Shown here piece after piece: positions 11,901-22,217 of a stretch of 64,000 nt of DNA (positions are counted from its first letter, which is position 1; every line of letters starts with the position of its first letter). The notes under the pieces were generated by a model. That model did no database searches. It saw only the letters and a list, made by a program, of their open reading frames with translations, and had not been told where the DNA came from. The translations under genes and the position numbers were made by a program. The DNA comes from Eudorina sp. 2006-703-Eu-15 (taxonomy: Eukaryota; Chlorophyta; Chlorophyceae; Chlamydomonadales; Volvocaceae), in assembly GCA_003117195.1 (NCBI GenBank), contig BDSI01000130.1:248001-312000 (forward strand), given 5' to 3'.

Positions 11901-14900
11901 TGTAGCTGTGCAGGGGCGACACGGAGCGCCTTCGGAGGCTCATGAAGCGAGTGCGGACCTGGGGACGGGGGAGAGCCAGGTCGGAGGCCGCCGGCACGGT
12001 GGGGGCAGGCGGTGGGAGTTGGGACGTCGGGTGGGAGGTGGGAGGCCCCCATAAGGCCCGTCAGGTGCATGCGACGCGTGCAGTGCTATCTCCGCACGTA
12101 CGAGTGGTGCCACGGACGCCGGCATGACCTCGCCAGTGCGGCGGGTGCCTTCCGTGCTCTCTTTCCTTGCACACTGTGCCGTACACACCGCGTGCCTTTC
12201 CCAGCAGGTTTCACGCTTCGGGCGCCGTGACCCCCGCGACGAACCCTTTTCAGATAGAACCCTTCTCATCACCTTATCACACACACATACACACACCAGT
12301 ACCGTAGTGCCGTATTTTCCCGACCCTGCCGTACCTATTGTACAACATTGTACGACACTGCACGACACGCTGATGCAGCAGGGCAGTGCCCCTTTCCCGC
12401 TCCCACCCACCCACCCCCCACACACACCCGCCACCTTGCGCTTACGTTCGATACGGAGGAGTTGATGTCCGCCATCATGTCTTTGATGGCGCTCATCCAG
12501 GAGTCAAAATCGCTGTACAGCGCGGACCCTTCCTTCGTCCACCACTCCGCGGGCAGGTTGCCAAAGGGGCCCTCCGCCAGCGGCGGCGACACGGCGGCCG
12601 CCGCCGCCGCCGCCGCGTCCGTGAAACCGCCCCCGCCACCGCCGCCGGCCCCGCTGTGGCCGCCGCTGTCGGGGGCGTGACTCGACGGCGCGACGGAGCT
12701 GAGACGCGCGGACCGGAATATCGCGCCGCTCAGTCGCGGCGCGCGCTCGCCGCCCGGCGGCGGCGCCGGCATCAGCCCGGCGGCGCCGCCGCCGCCGCCG
12801 CCGCCGCCAGGAGACGCCAGGGCGCGGCCGCTGAGCGCGAGCACGCCGCTGGGCGAGGCGCCGCGGCTGAAGACGCCGTCGGGACCCGAGGTGGAGGGGA
12901 TGCGGTCACGACCCGCTTTCGCGGCGGGGCCGGCCGGTTCGATGGAGGTCAGGAAGAACGAGGAATCGGGGGCGTTGGAGGGCTGGTGCGACTCGGTCGC
13001 GGAGTTCAGGTCGGCAGGCACGGACCCGGGGAGGGAGGCGGCGGCGGTGGCGGCGGCGGCGGCGGAGAAGCGGGGCTGTGAAGCGCGGGAGGACGCAGAT
13101 GCAACGGTCAGGGAGCCGAGCAGGGAGCGACTGGGCCCCCTGGAGGTATCCGAGCCCCCCGAGCTGACTTCCCCGCTGTGGCCCGTGCCGCCAAGGCTGC
13201 CCCTGCTCCGAGACCTGCCCCCTCCGCCGCCGCCGCGGCCGTTGATGCTCGCGCTAAGGCGGGGCGACATGCCGCCGTGCAAGCTGCCGTACACACCCCC
13301 CGACGGCGCGCTGGCGGTCGTGTTGCCGTACGTCCCGGCGGCGACGTGGTCGCGCACGTTGTCCCATCGGCCGCCGGCGGCGCTCCCGCTGTCCCTCTTG
13401 CCGCCGCCGCCGCCGCCGCCACCGCCGGCCGCAAATGCCATAAGGCCACCACCTCCACCGGACGAGGAGCCGTGCACCGGGGAGGCCTTCGACATAGTCG
13501 GAGATCGAAGCAGCTTTTGCGCCGCACTCATGAGCTTTTCCATGGCGCTCATTTTAGAGTCCCGGGCTTGACCCCCGGGCGAGTTGGATGCCGACCCATG
13601 GGTCGTTCCGTTCCGCGTGGCAACGGCCCCCATCCCGAGCCGCCGCTCATTGAGACTGGCGTTCGGGGCGCCGCTGACACCGCCGATCGTCCGGGTCAGT
13701 CGATTGCGGATCGACGGCGGCGCCAGCGGCGGCGGCATGGACGGCGGCGGCGTCGGCGGCGGCGACGGCGGCCCTGCCGCGGCTTTCGCCGCGCCCTCTC
13801 CCTCTCCGCCTCCGCAACCACCATCTCCGCCTCCGTCACCGCCGCCGACGCTGCCTACGCCAACCATCGCACTCGTTTGGGGGCTGGCGCCGGAGCTGGG
13901 GGGCTCCCCAGTGGATCGGCCCGACGCGGTCGGCTCCCCTCCCCAGGGCGACAGCTCATCCATCGCACCCAGGGCCCCCCCCAGACACAGCTTCAGCAGC
14001 TGCTGCTGACTCAGCTGCTGCGACTGCCGTACATCCAGCGGCGTAGCCGTGGAGTAGCTGCGCTGCAGCGCATCCAACCGGGTGCGGTCGGGGTGCGGCG
14101 GCGGCGACGCGCCGATGCGGCTCGACAGGATGCGTTTCGGCCCGTCGGCGAAGGGCGACTGGCGGCCGCCGGCGGTGTCGTTCGCATCGGCTCTATCGAC
14201 GAATTCGAAGGACTCCCAGTTCCGTCGCATCAGCTCCGGCCCTGCGCTCACCGGCCGCCTGGGCAGCGCCGCGACGGCGCTGGCGGCCGCGAACATGACC
14301 CGCCACCGACTGGGACCGCTCCGTTCCGTGGTGCGCGGCCGCTGCTGCGGTTGCGGCTGCTGCTGCTGCGGCTGCAGCAGCTTCTGCTGCTGCTGTTGCT
14401 GCTGCTCCTTGACCGCCATCTGCAGGGCGCGCATGGCTTTGAAGGTGGCCGTGAACCCCGTTTCGCGGCTGAGTCGTAACCAGGCGGGCGCTTGGTGCTT
14501 GCGGCGGCGGCTGCGGGGCCGCGGGGCGCCCGCGGCTTGGTCCTCCTCCGCCTGCGCGTTGGACGGGGCGGCGGGGTGGGTGGGTAGGTGGGTACGGGTC
14601 TTGGTTGGGCTTGAGATTGAAGGTGTGCATGAGGAGGCGTAAATCTGGCGAGGAGGAGCGAGAGGGTGCAGGGCTCAAGTGCCGGTGCTACATGAAAGCA
14701 AGAAAATTGGGTCGTGCAGAAAAGAGCCTTTTCCATGACTCCATCGATATGCAGCTCAACAAATCATTGTCACGTTAAATCGCAGACAGGGTTGTCGCTG
14801 CTGGTCGCTGTGTGGAGCACAGGATGCGCAAACGCGACGCTCGAAGCTGCTGCGTACGAGATGAACTAGAAATAACGTTACGAAACCGAATCGGAGCCGG

Positions 14901-15035
14901 ACGGAAGAGACTTACTGCCTCAGAAGTGCCATTATCGCTGTGTTGAGACGGCGAAAGAGGCTTGGATGGATCTGACGCGGACTCCCTCGGCTCGGCGGGA
15001 GTCGTGGGCGTGTCGGTCGCGGCCCCGGGCTCCAT
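8977..15035 (-). CDS. Large low-complexity Gly/Ser/Ala-rich protein, about 1735 residues
   Basis: Unrecognised. Three exons join in phase 0: 15035-14916, 14551-12446 and 11958-8977 (stop). The short first exon (MEPGAATDTPTTPAEP, 40 residues) is Pro/Ser/Thr-rich. Exon 2 opens with a basic, better-ordered stretch (SRRRKHQAPAWLRL, ETGFTATFKAMRALQMAVKE) followed by poly-glutamine, then Ser/Gly/Ala tracts. Just before intron 2 a less repetitive segment, LPAEWWTKEG followed by FDSWMSAIKDMMADINSS, looks like a folded helical patch, and exon 3 begins with RTRFMSLRRRS, which resembles a phosphorylation-rich basic region. Exon 3 contains glycine runs up to about 26 residues (10800-10880) and long Ser/Gly repeats (11330-11720). 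No membrane segment or signal peptide. A regulatory scaffold is possible, but that is a guess. The open frame of nearly 3 kb in exon 3 and agreement of phases support it as coding. Confidence 0.68.
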
Positions 15036-16380
15036 CGGCGTTGATACGGCCTTAGGATTGCCGATAATTAATCATATAATCAATATGGGTTATTATTGTG
15101 TCCCTGCCGGTGACTGAGGTGGTCCTCTTTGACGCCGCGTTCTCATGTCGACATCCGATGGGGCTTACTTTCGACGAGGTTCCACGGCGATCCTCCGAAA
15201 GCTGTTAAATATAAGCAAGCATAATGACGATAAATAGATTAATTGTCCTTGGACTGTCAGCAAATTGTGTCCATGCATGGCTGCAGCGACGCTCCGTTTC
15301 TCTGCGACGCTCCGACAGGTGCCTGGCAGCAAAACATTTATATATTTTTGCATACTAATTTTAGGTTTAATTTATCGACAATCCTCCACCTTCGTGGTGC
15401 CTTATTAAGGCGCCTGTTTGGTTCCAACGGTAAACGGTCCACAAAAGACACACGGATGACAGCCACCAGGGTTTCTTTCATAACAGTTTGAATAAATTAC
15501 ATGTCATACTTAAATGACCATCTTAGTGCAAGTGTGCTGCATTTTGCTCATGGACACCAAAACGTAACGCAGCAGGAACACCGTAACCTTTCACACGTTT
15601 CACCACCAAAAATTAACATGCAAACACAATCTACTGTGGGGAAATCAAGTTACACATGAAGCGCGCATGGCACACAACCTTCTTACCTTCGAAGGTGTAC
15701 GTCGAGCCGCGAACTGTTCGACGAAACCAAGGCGTGCGTCGCGTCACCCCGCGCCTTCATTCGACTGGTGTCGCGCACGGAGCTCACCCTACCTGAAGCA
15801 TGCATCCAATAACTGCTGATGATTCAAACTACAGTGGACCCCACGGGTCATCGGTGAAGTTTACGTTAGGGTCTAGTCTCCAGTGTCACGACATGTCTTC
15901 TCTCCTGGACCATCAGGAACTTTTCTGTAGTTAAGCGTGTTGATTTCCGTGGATAAAAACGGAAGTTACGGTACGACGGAACCCCAAAAGGATCATCGGC
16001 ACATGCCAGAGAGGCACTCCAGGGTGGGCGCTAGAGGGCAGCAGGGCAGTGGGCAAAACCACGCGCGCGCCAAAACACAAACCACACGCGCAGGTGGTTG
16101 AGGCCGGCTTCGCCACCCATCTAAGGCGACCCCCACTGGGACTGGGTATGCTTCAGCTGTCAATCTCCAGCATTTCCATTACATTGAAGATTGAACACGG
16201 CCATGAATTGATACACCCGATCCGACCTTGATCTACTAGTATACAGAAGAGGGCTGCCATCGGCTGCCTTGAATGCCCTGAACGGGAGCCCTTTAAAACA
16301 CCCACCGACACCGCTGGTGATGAGACGGTCTCGCCAACGAGCCGAGACACGACATTGCGTGAGCGGTTACTTTGCATGTT
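15036..16380. other. Intergenic region upstream of the minus-strand low-complexity gene
   Basis: No gene seen. The first 600 bases are comparatively AT-rich. Around 15835-15860 and 15965-16000 there are diverged pieces of the dispersed repeat described nearby (forms of ACAGTGGACCCCACGGGTCA and GACGGAACCCCAAAAGGATC). Confidence 0.55.
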
Positions 16381-16389
16381 TTTATTATT

Positions 16390-16530
16390 TAGGATGAATG
16401 AATGAACGTTACAGCGGACCCCAAAGGGATCACCGGTGTATACCAGGGCAAGCCCCAGCAGGCCCCACCGCTATAACATCCTATTTAGGATGTTACAGCG
16501 GACCCCGCGGGTCATCGGTGACAGCCAACG
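16390..16530. repeat. Dispersed short repeat, two adjacent copies
   Basis: Starts with a GAAT-type tail (GATGAATGAATGAACG) followed by TTACAGCGGACCCCAAAGGG, then a shared stretch CCAGGGCAAGCCCCAGCAGG. A second core, TTACAGCGGACCCCGCGGGT, follows at about 16492. Related copies lie at 17350-17440, 19073-19160, 23160-23260 (reverse orientation) and as fragments at 15835, 15965, 29518 and 63671. The tail, the size and the scatter suggest a SINE or other non-autonomous element. Confidence 0.65.
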
Positions 16531-17074
16531 GCGACAGCCGAGGCTTCCTCACCATACACTGCCTAAACGAACTGGCGCCACCATGGCGCTCCGGACAGGC
16601 TCCACAAGTGCACCGAAACACGCCCCGGGCCCACACTACCAGGGAACCACCCCGTTCCTGAGAACCAACCATGGCAAGGGAAAAAGCCCGCTCAGGGGGA
16701 GTTAGTTGCATGTTTGCAATCGTTACAACGTGGACCCTTAGTTCCGACGCGGGCGATCCAGCGAGCCCAGGTAGCGTCGTGGGCGAGAGGTTACCGTACG
16801 ACAGCAACGCTGGCAGCCCTTGTGCCACAGCATCGTTCGTTCATGGCAGCGGGCCCTTGGGCTGTCAAGCTGGATTGCAGTGTACATAGCTGTGGTACGC
16901 GAAGGGAGTCGCGGGGCGGAAGCAACGCGGAAGGGATCTGTAGTGGATTGCAGAGGCGTCTACCAGCGGGTAACAGCTTGGGGTTGGGTGTGTCCGAGGC
17001 GTTGCTGTCCCGCCGTGCCACGGAAAGCGGTTGACGGGGATGTGACGGCACGGCACAGCTGCCCTGGTGAGTCA

Positions 17075-18092
17075 AATCCCCCGCAGTCCCTGGTGAGTCA
17101 AATCCCCCGCCGGGACGTCCGTGTCAGGTGTAACCCATGTGCCCACCCCCGCACAGCCTCCGCCCCGCCGTGTGGCCCCCAGGACCCCTGTAATAACGCT
17201 ATGGACATCAATCCGCTGTGCAATTGATTTATCAGTTACTAACCCAGCTGCCGAATGTCCCTGGGTTTGCAAATCCTCGCCGACACGGCCCCAACATTGT
17301 TTTTCATTGGGAGGGTGCGCCGTCGGAACAACGGAGCTCGGCGGATATGAATGAACGAATGAACGTTACAGCGGAAGCCGAAAAGGGATCAACGGTATAA
17401 ACGGTGCATACCAGGGCAAGCCCCAGCAGGCCCCACCGACACGGCGGCAAGGTACCCCCACACCTCAACGTCGCGAACAAAAATAGAGAGGGCCGTAACC
17501 CCACCCAGACAGCCACCTACGCAAGCAGATGCGCACAGAGGGGCAACACTACCGAAGGGATAGGCACAGCAACGGACGGGATCCCCAGAAGTATGTCGTA
17601 CTGTCGTTGCTCCCGGGAGGGTGCGGCCCACCACGACGGTTGAAGGTTGACGCTGCTGTGAAGTACCGTAATACCCTATTATGATATTGCCGCAGACGGG
17701 GATTACGTGCATCTTCTGGCGGATGCCCTCCTGTTAAGAGTCGCACCTTGCTGTCAGGCGGCAGCGAGTACGGTACCTACGGCACCTGCAGACGGGTAGC
17801 GCTGCCGCACGCGTTAGCTGCGCCGTCACACGCATTGTCAGGCATCGTCATTTTGAACTGATTCCCCCCTCGTCACTGTCACATGGTTCGTTCGTCGTCC
17901 TTGTGCGTGTGTATGTTACATGGTTGGGGGTGCATAACCCCATACCTGTACAACTACCCGTACGAGCCGTTGGCCCAAGGGCACGCAAAAACGCCTAAAA
18001 GCACACGCGTGACCATGCACCTGAACAACTACCCATAGGGGCTGTACGCCCAAGGGCACGCGAAAAGCACCTACAAGCACGCATGACGATGC
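17075..18092. repeat. Long direct repeat, copy 1 (about 1.02 kb)
   Basis: Nearly identical to 18799-19879. Shared landmarks in order: AATCCCCCGCAGTCCCTGG, the dispersed repeat with its GAATGAACG tail, GTCGCGAACAAAAATAGAGA, TATGATATTGCCGCAGACGG, TTACATGGTTGGGGGTGCAT and a closing ACAAGCACGC...ATGACGATGCA. Differences are scattered single bases. It encodes nothing convincing. The two copies flank a retrotransposon reverse-transcriptase fragment. Confidence 0.88.
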
Positions 18093-18095
18093 AGG

Positions 18096-18659
18096 TGTTG
18101 AACAGCGAGTTGAGTGGTTGCTGTCCAAACCTCTTCCCGAGGCTCAGATTGTGACGGCGATGAGGGAACGACTAATGACGTAATGAGCGGTTGGGAACAT
18201 GTGCGCCTCGATGTCGAGCCAGACAATTACCCATCAGACGGGAAGCAGCCGGGGATCCATATGTCGAAGTACAAGCATTGGATGGGCCTGTCGTTTATGG
18301 GTGCGGCGGCCGTTATGTGGCAACCGCACGCTACAGTTTTTATCCCCCGTTCTGCGCACCGGAAGCTAATGCAATTCAGGCTTTGTTGTTGGGCACTTGA
18401 GTCTAACAGGGCGCGGAGGGGTAGGCACCATGTCCCTAGAGGACAACGGGTCTGCCGTTGCTGCCGCTCTGAAGACCAGATTGAAGATGAGAAGCATGTT
18501 CTACTCGACTGCCCGGCTTACGATGCAATACGCGCTGAGGAAGGGTTTCACCGCCCTAATACGATGAGGGAGGCGATTGCCTGGGATCCGGCTCGTTTGG
18601 CAAAGATGTTGGAGCGCATGTGGGCTCACCGTAATTCTATCGTGCCCTTTGGGCGCTAG
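18096..18659 (+). mobile_element. Non-LTR retrotransposon fragment: C-terminal zinc-binding region of reverse transcriptase
   Basis: An open frame of about 181 codons (18114-18659, TAG) resembles the extreme C-terminus of the LINE ORF that carries reverse transcriptase. Seen directly: SAHRKLMQFRLCCWALE, then an Arg-rich stretch, then CRCC, a spacer with EDEKHVLLDCPAYDAIR. This C-x2-C / H-x4-C arrangement after an acidic ED(E)xH is characteristic of the zinc-binding tail in L1- and RTE-like elements. The catalytic YxDD region and endonuclease are absent, so this is a remnant, typical of 5'-truncated insertions. It has no credible start and should not be read as a functional gene. It lies between two 1-kb direct repeats, which may be part of the same element or a later duplication. 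Clade not determined. Confidence 0.7.
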
Positions 18660-18714
18660 TCTCGTCGACTCCTGTTAATGCGGTATTGCAAACCAGTGCT
18701 TTGGGGCGTTTTGT

Positions 18715-18785
18715 TTGCCCTTGGGCCTCCGGCTCGTATGGGTATGTGCAGGTATGGGGTTACGCACCCCCAACCATGTAACACA
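18715..18785. repeat. Inverted partial copy of the end of the long direct repeat
   Basis: The stretch reading GGTATGGGGTTACGCACCCC followed by CAACCATGTAAC is the reverse complement of the TTACATGGTTGGGGGTGCAT...CCCCATACCTG segment at 17914-17950 (and 19642 and 19701). It is followed by CCCTTGGGC-type sequence in the inverted order. So the interval between the direct repeats ends in an inverted piece of them. Confidence 0.75.
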
Positions 18786-18798
18786 CACACACAAAAAA

Positions 18799-19879
18799 AA
18801 ATCCCCCGCAGTCCCTGGGGAGTCAAATCCCCCGCCGGGAGGTCCGTGCCAGGTGTAACCCATGTGCCCACCCCCGCACAGCCTCCGCCCCGCCGTGTGG
18901 CCCCTAGGACCCCTGTAATAACGCTATGGACATCAAGCCGCTGTGCCATTGATTTATCAGTTACTACCCCAGCTGCCGAATGTCCCTGGGTTTGCAAATC
19001 CTCGCCGACACGGCCCCAACATTGGTTTTCATTGGGAGGGTGCGCCGTCGGAACAACGGAGCTCGGCGGATATGAATGAACGAATGAACGGTACAGCGGA
19101 AGCCGAAAAGGGATCAACGGTATAAACGGTGCATACCAGGGCAAGCCCCAGCAGGCCCCACCGACAAGGCGGCAAGGTAGAAGGTACCCCCAGAACTCAA
19201 CGTCGCGAACAAAAATAGAGAGGGCCGTAACCCCACCCAGACAACCACCTACGCAAGCAGAGGCGCACAGCGGGGCAATACTACCCAAGGGATAGGCACA
19301 GCAACGGACGGGATCCCCAGAAGTATGTCGTACTGTCGTTGCTCCCGGGAGGGTGCGGCCCACCACGACGGTTGAAGGTTGACGCTGCTGTGAAGTACCG
19401 TATTACCCTATTATGATATTGCCGCAGACGGGGATTACGTGCATCTTCTGGCGGATGCCCTCCTGTTAAGAGTCGCACCTTGCTGTCAGGCGGCGGCGAG
19501 TACGGTACCTACGGCACCTGCAGACGGGTAGCGCTGCCGCACACGTTAGCTGCGCCGTCACACACATTGTCAGGCATCGTCATTTTGAACTGATTCCCCC
19601 CTCGTCACTGTCACATGGTTCGTTCGTCGTCCTTGTGCGTGTGTGTGTTACATGGTTGGGGGTGCATAACCCCATGTATTGTGTGTGTGCGTGTGTGTGT
19701 TACATGGTTGGGGGTGCATAACCCCATACCTGTACAACTATCCGTACGAGCCGTTGGCCCAAGGGCACGCAAAAACGCCTAAAAGCACGCGCATGACCAT
19801 GCACCTGAACAACTACCCATAGGGGCTGTACGCCCAAGGGCACGCGAAAAGCACCTACAAGCACGCGCATGACGATGCA
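18799..19879. repeat. Long direct repeat, copy 2 (about 1.08 kb)
   Basis: Second copy of 17075-18092. It is about 60 bases longer because the TTACATGGTTGGGGGTGCAT segment is duplicated (19642 and 19701) around a GT-rich spacer. Otherwise it carries only scattered substitutions. Orientation is the same as copy 1. Confidence 0.88.
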
Positions 19880-22217
19880 CTAGCAGGAAAAAGGAGACTA
19901 CTACCGTCCAAAGGGGACGATTGAGTTGCGGTGGGACCACATGTGCTCCGTCATTGGCACTTACTGCCCCGGAAGACAGTCGGCGAAGTCGTCCTCACAG
20001 CACACACACTGCTGGGCAGTGGGCACACACATACACACACTGCGCATTAGGAGGGGTGCTGGCCGCAGGTACCCAAAGGGTGTTCAGGGTTCCTTGCCAA
20101 GCACCCAGCTATAGTCTGGATGCTGCAGCGTGCTCAGTGATGGGGAGAAGTTGGGAGGTGTACGAACGGTTGCGGGATTGGTCTGTACGGCGGGGTCCTT
20201 GGGTCTAGTACAATGTACCGTAGGGGTTAACGGCGGTGCGGCTGCAATTAATATTTGGATGAATGCATATTACAATATTTGGATGCCGTAAAGGGCCTGT
20301 TTTTATTTCTACGCTGTAACGGACAAAAGTATGGACGGCCCTGGCAACCTGTGTTCGACACGAGATGCAGAAGCAAGTGGCGCAGGCTGGAGGTCTGCTT
20401 AGCTACTTTATTGCGTGACATCTGAAATACACAGGACAAAGGCCGATTGTGCGCGAGCACGGTCACGATCAGACATGACCGCAGCAGTCGTACATTTTGC
20501 AAGTTCCTGGCTTACAGGCTCCGGCTTTAAAAATCCTACAGGATATCAAATTTCTGGTCGGGGTCATGACCTTATGTCCAGCGGTAAGGGAATGGTTTGG
20601 TGGTCTAGATTGTCCATGGGAAAGTGCGCGGAACCTGCACGTCTGCGTACGCGCAGTTCTTTCCTCCATCAAAACTAAAATAGATTCATTTCATGGCCGT
20701 TGAGATGACGTACAGGTTGTCATGTAAGCGCCATAAAGGTGACAGTGCGCCTTCCGGCGCTTGGAGTTGAGTGATGAAGGCACATGAAGAGCTCGTACTC
20801 GAATATCTCAATTATATTTGAAAGCCAATTTAATATACCCTTCGTGGATGTGCTTACATTCGTGTTTGTAAGTTCCTAAAGTGACTTGCGCCGTAAACCG
20901 TCACCTCGGTAGGCCGTGCCAGCCGCATTAAGGGAAACATTAAGGCAATAAAATGGAACACGGTATTGTCCGCATGCAGCACACGCAACAGCTTGGATCC
21001 CGATTCCACCAACCGTTTACGGTTCTGACATTGATGATCCTACGCGTCCGTACGCTACTAACCGCACGAACAGAAATGTTGCGAAGGCCGTTGAGGGACG
21101 AACTTGGATGCCTGCATGCTGTCGGCCGCAACTTGAAACCCAGGAAAAGCCGAAGTGCCGTGCGCGCGGCGGAAGCGCGCGTCGCGCCGGTCCCTCGCCG
21201 GCCCTTGCGTGGACAAGAAACAAGTTGTGACAGCCTTTGCAATGAGCTTGTGATGATGAGGTTTGCGCTCCATCGCAATTGACACACCGATGTGTGATTC
21301 GTGTTTTCGCCTCAGCTTGCCGTGCGTGCACCTGTCGGCACAGCTGGTCACCAGTGCGACGGATGACATGGATGCAATATCGTCGCAGTTTAATTATAAT
21401 CCTCAGAATACATTATAATTTTATGCAGTTTAATGGCATCTGGCAGGAAAGTTCGTTAGCTAGGAAACTATGGGAGTTGGATGTCGCCCGCCATTCGGAC
21501 GGCTAACGATCCCACGAACATAATCGCCGAAACTGACATTGGTCGCGCGCATGGCGCTTCACTACGTTCCACTGTGCATATTAAAGGTTGATTTGACAGA
21601 TGCCACATGTTAATGCAGCGTTGTAACAAGTTCGACGGTGTTACACCCTGTTACACAGACTGGCAGTAAGTCACACTTGATGCATGGTCGATTTATGCCA
21701 AAAGGAATGAGCACGTAGGCTGCACATCTGGACACGTGCATCAACGCAGCGGCGTCCGGGCGACGACGTAAGTGCTTGGCGTTTGATTAACTTTTGATAA
21801 TTACTTTGCCCGCAAATATTTAAATCATTGCTGTGCCAGGGCAAGTATAGGTTGGCAGTTCTACTGGGGAGGTAGGCGTTGTTACGCTCACCTTTATCAA
21901 GCAGCGCACGCCACTCACAGAGTCCTGCTTAGTTTACATCATTTCTTCTCGGAGAATCATGATGATGTGATCTTTTGAGATGTGTAACGTTTGGTCAGCG
22001 CCATGCAACTCTATTGGGAGGCCGTGTTGCGTAATCCAAATCAGGCTCTTGATTGAAGCAGTTTTAATTGGCTCAACAAACTGTATCGATTGTGGTGTGC
22101 AGAGTGAACTGTTCACAACCTGCTGCAGACCGGCTTATACGAGCGATTGCTTTCCCGCACGCAGGCGACAGCTAGATCCCCTCATTCCACATTTTGTCTT
22201 TGACGACGACGATCGAG
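19880..22217. other. Intergenic region before the modular secreted protein gene
   Basis: About 2.3 kb with no exon I can support on either strand. Composition is closer to 50 percent GC than in neighbouring genes. Short direct repeats of TATTTGGATG occur at about 20255 and 20277. The promoter of the downstream gene should be in the last few hundred bases. Confidence 0.5.

Noticed and set aside
18656..19366. A 236-codon minus-strand frame across the direct repeat
   Set aside because: The matching frame in copy 1 is interrupted (stops near 17389 and 17304), and it contains repeat sequence; not a gene.
22194..22217. Upstream in-frame extension of the modular gene start
   Set aside because: It has no ATG (only TTG); the ATG at 22218 gives a normal signal peptide.
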